From Priapulus caudatus (lineage: Eukaryota > Priapulida > Priapulimorpha > Priapulimorphida > Priapulidae): a stretch of DNA of 25,094 nucleotides. The translations under genes were made by a program, and so were the position numbers. Each line of letters starts with the position of its first letter. The first letter of the stretch is position 1. The stretch covers positions 7,813-32,906 of the forward strand of contig NW_014579325.1 of the NCBI RefSeq assembly GCF_000485595.1, in the 5' to 3' direction. Shown piece by piece: positions 18,199 through 25,094 of this stretch. Under the pieces are notes generated by a model. It had not been told where the DNA came from and searched no databases. It saw only the letters and a program-made list of their open reading frames with translations.

Positions 18199-19061
18199 AA
18201 AAAAAAAAAAAAAAACACCAAAAAAAACTATAAAGAAAAGGAAAACACGAATACATGACAAAAAAACAAAACTGCACAGTGCAACAGAATGGTAAGCCGG
18301 AAAAAAAACAAAAAAAAGCAATATGCAAAAGAGCGTAAAAGAGATGACCGTAACACGATTAGCGTTTGAAAAAAAAAAAAAAAAAAAAAACAAAAAATAA
18401 AAACAAAACAAAAAATAAAAAGAAAAAAAAAAAACAAAAATAAAAAAAAAAAAAAAAAACAAACACAAAAAAAAAACAAAACAACGAACAACGTGAAGTG
18501 CGTGCACAAAAAACAAAAAAAAACAAAAAAAGAAAAAAAAAAAAAAACAACAGTCGACGTTTGAGTAGATACGAAAAACAAAACAACAACCAAAAAAAAA
18601 AAAAAACAAAAGAAAAAAAAAAAAAAAAGAAAAACAAAAAAAAAAAAAAAAAAAAAAAAAAAAACAAAAATAAAAAGAAACAGTGAGATTGCCACCAGTC
18701 CACGTGCAGACGCGATAGAAAAGAAATACAATCAAAAAGAAAAAACCAAAAATAAAAAAAAAAAAAAAAAAAAACAAAGCTGCAGTGAAAACAACAAAAA
18801 AAAATAAAAAAAAAAAACAAAAAAAAAAAAAAATACAAAAAAAACAGTGATGCACAGTACACGTGCGGCGGCGACAAAAAGAGAGCATGCCGTTCGTGCA
18901 CGTAAAGTGCACAGAGCAATCGTAAGCAGTCGACAAGAAAAAAAAACAAAACAAAAAATACAAAAAAAACAACAAAAAATAAACCGATAAAAGAAAATGC
19001 AACGCTAACCATGACAAAGTGAAGCGTGGATAACAGAATAAAAAAAAAAAAAAAACAAAAA

Positions 19062-19093
<32 letters not shown>

Positions 19094-20446
19094 AAAAGAG
19101 AAAATAAAGGAAAACAGGATAGCGTGACCGTGATAGACACTACACGTAGAGGGCAGTTAAGAGGGCAGTAGTAGCAACGTAATATCGTGCCGTAGATGTC
19201 AAGATGCAAACGTACCACTGCGCTGCATTAAGTGACAGATCAAGACGCATGTACACAGAATGCTTTGACGATTGGTGTGCAAGTACACATGCGACGCATG
19301 CGTGTACGTTGCGTGTGCACGTAAGGAGAGTGCGTAGCAGATGCTAAGAACAATAACAGAACTGCCGCAACGTAGAGATGAACATAGACAAAAAAGATAC
19401 CACGTGCAATGTTACGACAATGTGACAGTAGACGTGTGTTTGCAGTACCGGTAACAAGCATGCACGTTGAAGTGAACGTAGTGACACGTACATGTGCGAT
19501 GCTGTGCGTGTAGACACTGATATATGATAGCGGGCGATGCGTGATGAAATGAATAATACATAAGTGCAAGATGAAAAAAAAAAAAAAACAAAACGTGACA
19601 AACAAAGTGACGATAGCAAAATGACAAAATGAAAAACTAACATACACAGATGCGCTAAGCGAGACAAAGAAATAAACGGAGCAAACAGTAAAAATAACGT
19701 AGTGCGAATAAAGAAAAAAAAAACAAAAAACGTGCGTGCGCTGAAAACGTGCGGGCCGTTCGTGCACAGTTACGAGTGCGTGCGTGCGTTTGGTGCGTAA
19801 TGGAAATAACGAACAGCGTGACGCACGTACATGGTGCGTGTGGGCACGTGCGTGCAGGGGTGGGCCGTGCGTGCTGGGAGTGGGCACGTGAAAACGCTGG
19901 TGCGTTTGCCGTAGCGTGATGCATCGCTGCACGTGACGTGCAGTGCCGAGGCGCGTGCGGGTGCACGGTACACGTGGCCGGGGCTGCGTGCGGGCGTGGT
20001 GCGTTGTGCACGGTACACGTTCGCGGCGTTGCGTGCGGGGCGTGCTGCGTGGCGGTGGGCGTCGCGTGTGGCACGTACACGTAGGTCGGTGCCGTGCGTG
20101 GGCAGTACACGTGCTGCGTAGCGCGCGTGCAGTACGTCGCGGTGCGGGCGCTGTGGGCACGTCACATGGCGTGCGTGCAGTGACGTCAGAAAAGGGCCGT
20201 AGCAAAAAAAAAAAGTCAAGAAGTAAAAGACTGCACGATTCCCGTGCGTAAGCGTCGCAATCGCGTACAAAGAAACACCGATACGCAAAAAAACACAAAA
20301 AACATAAAGAAAAAATACAACAAACACAACAACAAAAAAAAAAAAAAAAGCCGTGCGTGACAAAAAACGTAGACATGCAAGTCTAAACCACGTAAGCAAT
20401 AAGCAGGGAAAAAAAAACAAAAAAAAACAAAAATAACAAGAAAAAC

Positions 20447-20477
<31 letters not shown>

Positions 20478-20479
20478 AA

Positions 20480-20545
<66 letters not shown>

Positions 20546-20700
20546 AAAAATAAAAAAACTAAAAAAAAAAAAAACAAACAAAGAAACTACAAAAACAAAA
20601 AACAAAAAAAGAAAAAAAACAAAAAATAAAAAAAAAACAGATAAAAAAAGAAAAAAGAAAGTAGCAAAGTGAAAAACTTAAAACGAAAATGAAAACGTAA
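17311..20700. repeat. A-rich, T-poor low-complexity tract with GTGC islands
   Basis: Long A runs interrupted by single C, G or occasional T (densest at 17405-17545, 17988-18216, 18366-18680, 19040-19100, 20410-20640), alternating with stretches of mixed sequence in which T remains rare. No T-run counterpart on the same strand, so there is an extreme strand asymmetry. Poly-Phe or poly-Lys frames are meaningless. No gene or RNA was recognised. Confidence 0.85.
19735..20190. repeat. second GTGC minisatellite island
   Basis: GTGCGTGCG with GTGCACGGTACACGT blocks, same orientation and irregularity as 16380-17310; smaller patches at about 19275-19335 and 19480-19515. Confidence 0.8.
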
Positions 20701-22615
20701 CAAAAAAAAAACACATTAATGAAGTAGAAATGATTAAAACGGAAGCTTGGATTAAATTCCGCGAGCGAACTTACTTAACTAACAAACAAAAAGACAACAA
20801 ACAACAAAACATGCTAAGGCTAACGTTTGGAAAAACGGCTGACGAACACAGGAATAGCATTAAGGTTGAAAATGACAGAACAAACAACAAAATAAAAAGG
20901 ACTAGAAAAAAAAAAATGATTAGATCAAGTTCACAACATGACCGATTGCAAGAGAAAACTGAAAGAGCTAAAAATATCAAAGCAGAATAAAATATTAGCT
21001 AGACGGACGGCGGTGAGGCCCGGCAAACTATGAATACGGAGTTAAATATGTACTATGACCGCACAGCTGACGCAAAACAAAAACGTAGACTAACCGCAAA
21101 GAAGAAAACCACGAAACACAACGTTTCGGTAAATGCTCATATAAAGGAAGGAGAACGAATAGAGAGAGGAGATCATTACCTCTCTGTAATCGAGTCATGG
21201 TTTTATACGAATATATCTAATTACACCTCAGCCTGCACAGTTTATTTCATAAGATAATACCTCTGACAGTAAATTGAGCGAATCAACTCTATTGTAGGTA
21301 CGATTACTCTGTTAGTTATGGATGTTAATTGACTTCTATGTCTGAGAGCATATTACATCTCATCTACCCGCTTCTTGTGTACTTCAACCTTATAAGTCGC
21401 AGGCTAATCACATGGTGCCGTGATCTAGGAACTTGGGTTTTGTGCTTGCACGCAGTAGCTTAGGTCGCTGCGGTGATTCGAACGTGATCCTAACGAGAAA
21501 ATTCATCAGTTTAAGTGAGAAGTAGACGTTTCAGTGACACTAGTTAGATTATGCTAAATTCTAATGTAAGCATTCCGCCACTGAAAGAAAATAATAGTAG
21601 ATGATTATTTTAAGTATTAATATGTCGCTAGATTTAAGAATCTGATATAATTTCTAATAAACAATAGAAACTACAAAACGAGCAAAATAGACCTAACAAT
21701 CAACCACCAACCACACACCACCACGGCAGCTACATAATTTTAGAGGAAGTTAGCTACGATATTATTCAAATTACACTGCAGCATAGATAAAGATACGAGC
21801 GGCCAGGCATCATACCGTTCGCAGCCTTTACGCGAGAATAAGAGAAAAGCGAATTAAACGGCCATACTAATCCAACGATATACCATAGGGGACGATCGTT
21901 CGATAAGAAAAATAACGAAAAAAAAAAAACAAAAAAAAAACAATAAACAAAAAAAGAACAAAAAAAAAACAACAAAAAAGAGCAAATATCCAGTTATCTG
22001 AATAAGAAAATATTGAGCGAGACAAACGCAAATAAAAATAAAGAGTGAGAAGCAAAAGGTTGAAAGATATATAAGTAATAAACGAACAACAGACGCTTAG
22101 AAACAAAAACATTTAGCAACAGTTGTCACACGATAACAGTAAATGGAAAGTACAAATGAAGAAGTACAATGACGACGGAAATTTTAGTCGACGGGAATCG
22201 TTGGACTATGAAACGCAACAAAGAGCAAAGAGACTTAGATTAAGGAAAGAGATCAATGCAGGGAAAAACGACAAACTCGAATTAAAAAACGAAAGATATT
22301 GCCGAAATACATTAAAAGAAGAAGCAAAAGACGAAACAAATATACACGACTGATCAATTATCGTTCAAGCCAGACGAGAAAGAAAAAAAGTGAGCAATAT
22401 CAAGAGACAAATACGGCCGATTCGATATCATGCAAATTCTATGCAGAGACGGCGAGAAAAAAGCGAATAGACGAGAATACAAGAAAGAGAAAGATATAAC
22501 AAGGCACAACCAGAGGTCCAGCAACAACTGCCGCTCGCCCACACGATATTAATCACACTCTGACTGGAAAAAAAAGATTAAAGCCATCCAAATTGACTAA
22601 CACCGAACAGCGAAA
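20701..22615. other. unassigned sequence
   Basis: A-rich at both ends and mixed between 21150 and 21760. The open frames at 20730-20990 and 22123-22353 (+) encode Lys/Asn/Arg-rich strings without recognisable domains, as expected from the A-rich composition. A TGGTGCCGTGA directly after CA at 21411-21423 would suit a retrotransposon primer-binding site, but this is unproven. No RNA gene was recognised. Confidence 0.4.
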
Positions 22616-25094
22616 ATGACTGCTCGGCTTTTTCAGATAAAACAGCAAGACGACAAAACACTAATAGATTTCAGCAAAAGATATACGAATATAGCCGCTG
22701 ACGAAGCGTATATCGAGGCGAGGCTTTAAGCCATGCGATTACGCAATAGAGCAATGAACGGGTGGCGTTTCTAGAAATGGCAGCGAATGGAGATAGGGAG
22801 ACCTGGAGGTAAGCGCAGTAGCGGCAGCGTACGAGGACCCCGCGAGCTGTGGTAGTGAGATACTAATTTATGATTCATTCAATACGCAGAGGCGAGAGCG
22901 GGCGCGATAGCGTAATGCACGGGGGGCCGACGTAACGAGTCGCGCGGATTAATTACCAGGCAGTAACGGTAGGCAGATCCGTGCCTCGGTCGTTGGAGTC
23001 AACCCACGGCTCCAGGCAAGGGTCGGCATATCTGACCATACCCAGATTACACCTGAGCTTCGGATAGATACGACCCACCACGGTTCACCAACGTCGCGAC
23101 CTCGAGTAGCGACGCAAGAGGATGAGATGTTGGTATTCATGCGGCCGCCCCGCAAGAGCAATTTGCACGGGATTGTCGCCAAAGTGAACATAGCTTCCAA
23201 AATAGACAGCCGCGGAAACGGCCGACCCCCCACCGCTCATGCAGCTCAGTACGGCAGTTAGAAAGAGGTGGGGGTTTAATCGCGTTAGTAAGGAAAAGTT
23301 GGCGAAGCACACAGACTTGATGCCGATGTGTACGCTTTCAAGGTTAGAGGCAGATTGACTTGTCGCGCATTTGCTCGAATACACGAGAACGCTGATAACG
23401 AACTCCTCGTCAGTTACAAAGGTGGAAAGATGTAGCGCCAGGGATGTGTCGCATGACGCGAGGTTAGTACGCGGCATTCAATGGGCCACCCAATTATAGT
23501 ATTCATTCAGGCCACAGATTGTATCAGAGTACGGCAACCGCGCACCTCCCTTAGGACTTACGCTCTAGGGAAGAGGTTACCGCAGAAACATTGACTGCTG
23601 CGTATCGTTCGTACGCACTTACGAAGAGATTTTGTATGTGTGGAGCAGACTTTTTCACCCCGCACGCAAGTACTCCATTGATTTAAATGCGAGGGGCTAT
23701 ATTGAGCAATACAGGCGGCATAGCGCTGTCTCCCTTTGAGAATGCCGTAACGAGCCACGCGGATAGGTCACGCGCCTGCGCAGTTAGCAAACGTGTTGTA
23801 CGAAAAGTTAACTTGCCCGGCCGTCGCCTCGCCATAAATGTGTTCTTACGGGTAATCTAGAGGTATTCAAAGAGGGCACTTATTATGTATACAGACGCGG
23901 TCGCGGCCTTTTAAACTTTATCGGTACGCAACGATGATCTCATTGCTTCGTGCCTACGATGGCGAGAAGTATCAGCTCATCAATACAGGGATAGGATGTA
24001 GTTCATTAAAGACCGGCTCAAGCAGGCAAGCGAGTTTGATAGGAGGACTATGAGTAAATTGCTCGCGATAAGAGGCCACGAACGCCGCATGGATTCAGCG
24101 CGACAGGTATGCTCGGCACGGAGGTTAAAGAGTTAATAAAACTCCGAAATGCCAACAGTCGACCTATACAGCTGACAGGCACACCATTTTGATTATGCTC
24201 GCTGACGGCGCCATGTTGAATTGATCCACGGCAAGGGCGGACATTACTCGCATTTCTGCGAATCGCGATCGTACTTTTGCACATACGGACGCTCAATTAG
24301 AGTTGCACACATCTCTGTTCATTTCAAATTAAAACTGGTGCGCGCAACACCAATAAAAACGCGCCCTTATAGAATCGAGTTTAGTCTAACGCAGAAATCA
24401 AAGGACGGTAGAAAATTGCATATGAAAATGGGATTATACGGCGCTCGATGGAGTCCTTGCGTTCTAGTTGCGCGGTTTTACGGGTTAAGGAAGAAATCAG
24501 GCGAATTTAGGTATGATGCTGCATTTGATTTAGGGAGACTCACACGTCACTCGAACCGATTTACGTATCCTCTGCTCTGTCGAAGATGGCGCTTGCAGCG
24601 GCTCTTAGGGTCTGCTTAAATATTTACGCGACTCTGGGATTTGAGGTCGGATATTTTTCAAGGTTCCGGTTGACCCTGAGACATGCAAAGACATATTTCG
24701 TTACTCCCTCAGGCGCGTTGGGAAACGTTAAGACGCAGTTTGGCTGCCAAGAACGCGCCTCTCACCTTTCAGATTATCTAGATTATTGTATTAAGAGGGT
24801 TACGTCCAGTTGCGGCTTTAGTATCATCGATGAACATTTGTATTTTTCCCTGATTTCGAGCACTCACATGCAGGGATTTAGGGACGGTATTTGAATAGAC
24901 TAGACGTGCATATCTTCACTTTAAGAGCCTAGATAAGTGTTGCTTTCTTCCGAGAATCTATCTCTATATCTTTAGGCCACACGATAAGCCCGGATGTAGT
25001 TCGACCCGACGCTGGGAACAGGCTGCTTCAAACTGGGGTAATACCTCGAACGCTACTTGAGTAAGACTCTTAGGTTTATTCCAGTTATATTCAT
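22616..25094 (+). mobile_element. decayed Ty3/gypsy-like LTR retrotransposon, internal part, cut by the window end
   Basis: Plus-strand relic. A 37-residue frame at 22616-22729 has a gag-like pattern (F-x-I-K-Q-x3-D-x4-D-F-x-K-R-Y). 22730-24220 shows no sure domain; no protease Asp-Thr-Gly or CCHC knuckle was found on reading. From about 24290 onward reverse transcriptase motifs appear in the standard order. No LTR can be paired because the 3' end lies outside. Frameshifts and stops make it inactive as written. Assignment to Ty3/gypsy rests on the reverse transcriptase part and is fairly secure; the left boundary is uncertain. Confidence 0.7.
24221..25094 (+). pseudogene. reverse transcriptase relic (Ty3/gypsy-like pol)
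   Basis: In order: a lead-in GRS-x-R-V-x-H with PIKTRPYRI at 24350-24376; W-S-P-x-V-L-V and K-K-S-G-E-F-R-Y-D about 24450-24520; F-T-Y-P-L near 24560; a stop at 24617; motif A-like L-W-D-L-R-S at 24632-24649 with the catalytic Asp kept but one residue inserted; K-V-P-V-D-P-E in another frame; F-V-T-P at 24697-24708; IIDE at 24823-24834 where Y-x-D-D is expected; and after another frame change L-G-H-T-I-S-P-D at 24972-24995 followed by V-R-P-D. All three plus-strand frames are used, with at least three frame changes and several stops, so the gene is dead as written. RNase H and integrase would lie beyond the window. Confidence 0.78.

Noticed and set aside
17286-19218. Poly-Phe and poly-Lys frames, one over 430 codons
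   Set aside because: Produced by A runs lacking stops on the minus strand. Not a membrane protein.
20730-20990. Lys/Asn-rich plus-strand frame, and the similar one at 22123-22353
   Set aside because: Composition follows from the A-rich DNA; no motif or paralogue supports a gene.
23085-23477. Minus-strand 130-codon frame, and neighbours at 22949-23233 and 23558-23758
   Set aside because: No recognisable domain, opposite to the retrotransposon relic, and of a length expected by chance at this base composition.

Overview
The window looks like metazoan nuclear DNA, most likely from a marine invertebrate such as a mollusc, annelid or amphioxus-like animal. The evidence is split genes with GT-AG introns, secreted PAN/apple plus C-type lectin (CTLD) proteins, abundant CA/CACG and GAT simple repeats, a MITE carrying TTAGGG-type telomeric repeats (against most insects, which use TTAGG), and a Ty3/gypsy-like relic. 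The species cannot be named from sequence alone.

Layout. Two large, diverged tandem units occupy about 1-5.9 kb (unit A) and 6.5-13.3 kb (unit B). Each ends in a minus-strand two-exon gene: exon 1 encodes a hydrophobic N-terminus plus a PAN/apple-like domain, and a phase-1 intron carrying a GGGGTGATTGTCC-type minisatellite leads to a single-exon CTLD. Gene 1 is 5794..5488 joined to 4157..3763. Gene 2 is about 12615..12231 joined to 11448..11054. A third, partial unit C (13341-about 15450) is a mosaic. Its intron and the 3' part of its PAN exon match unit A almost exactly, while the 5' part of the exon and its upstream DNA match unit B. It lacks a CTLD exon, so it is an orphan first exon. The remainder of units A and B is noncoding and rich in repeats: CACG arrays, a 43-bp tandem repeat, GAT arrays, an 88-bp repeat only in B, and a MITE only in B with a precise empty site in A.

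Right part. From about 15.1 kb the alignment of unit C to unit B changes from nearly substitution-only to dense small insertions and deletions. At 15870-16205 (+) there is a divergent frame with a signal-peptide-like start and PAN-like cysteine spacing. From 16.38 to 17.31 kb lies a degenerate GTGC array, and from 17.3 to 20.7 kb a strongly A-rich, T-poor tract with GTGC islands. From 20.7 to 22.6 kb nothing is recognisable. From about 22.6 kb to the end there are eroded pieces of a Ty3/gypsy-like retrotransposon: a weak gag-like piece, then reverse transcriptase motifs in the correct order but spread over all three plus-strand frames. This right part may be genuinely decayed DNA, unpolished assembly, or not natural sequence at all.

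Function. The locus is best read as an expanding family of secreted or membrane-tethered PAN-CTLD proteins, probably extracellular recognition or adhesion molecules, growing by unequal exchange. The CTLDs lack the usual calcium/sugar motifs and one conserved disulphide pair, so a non-classical ligand is likely.
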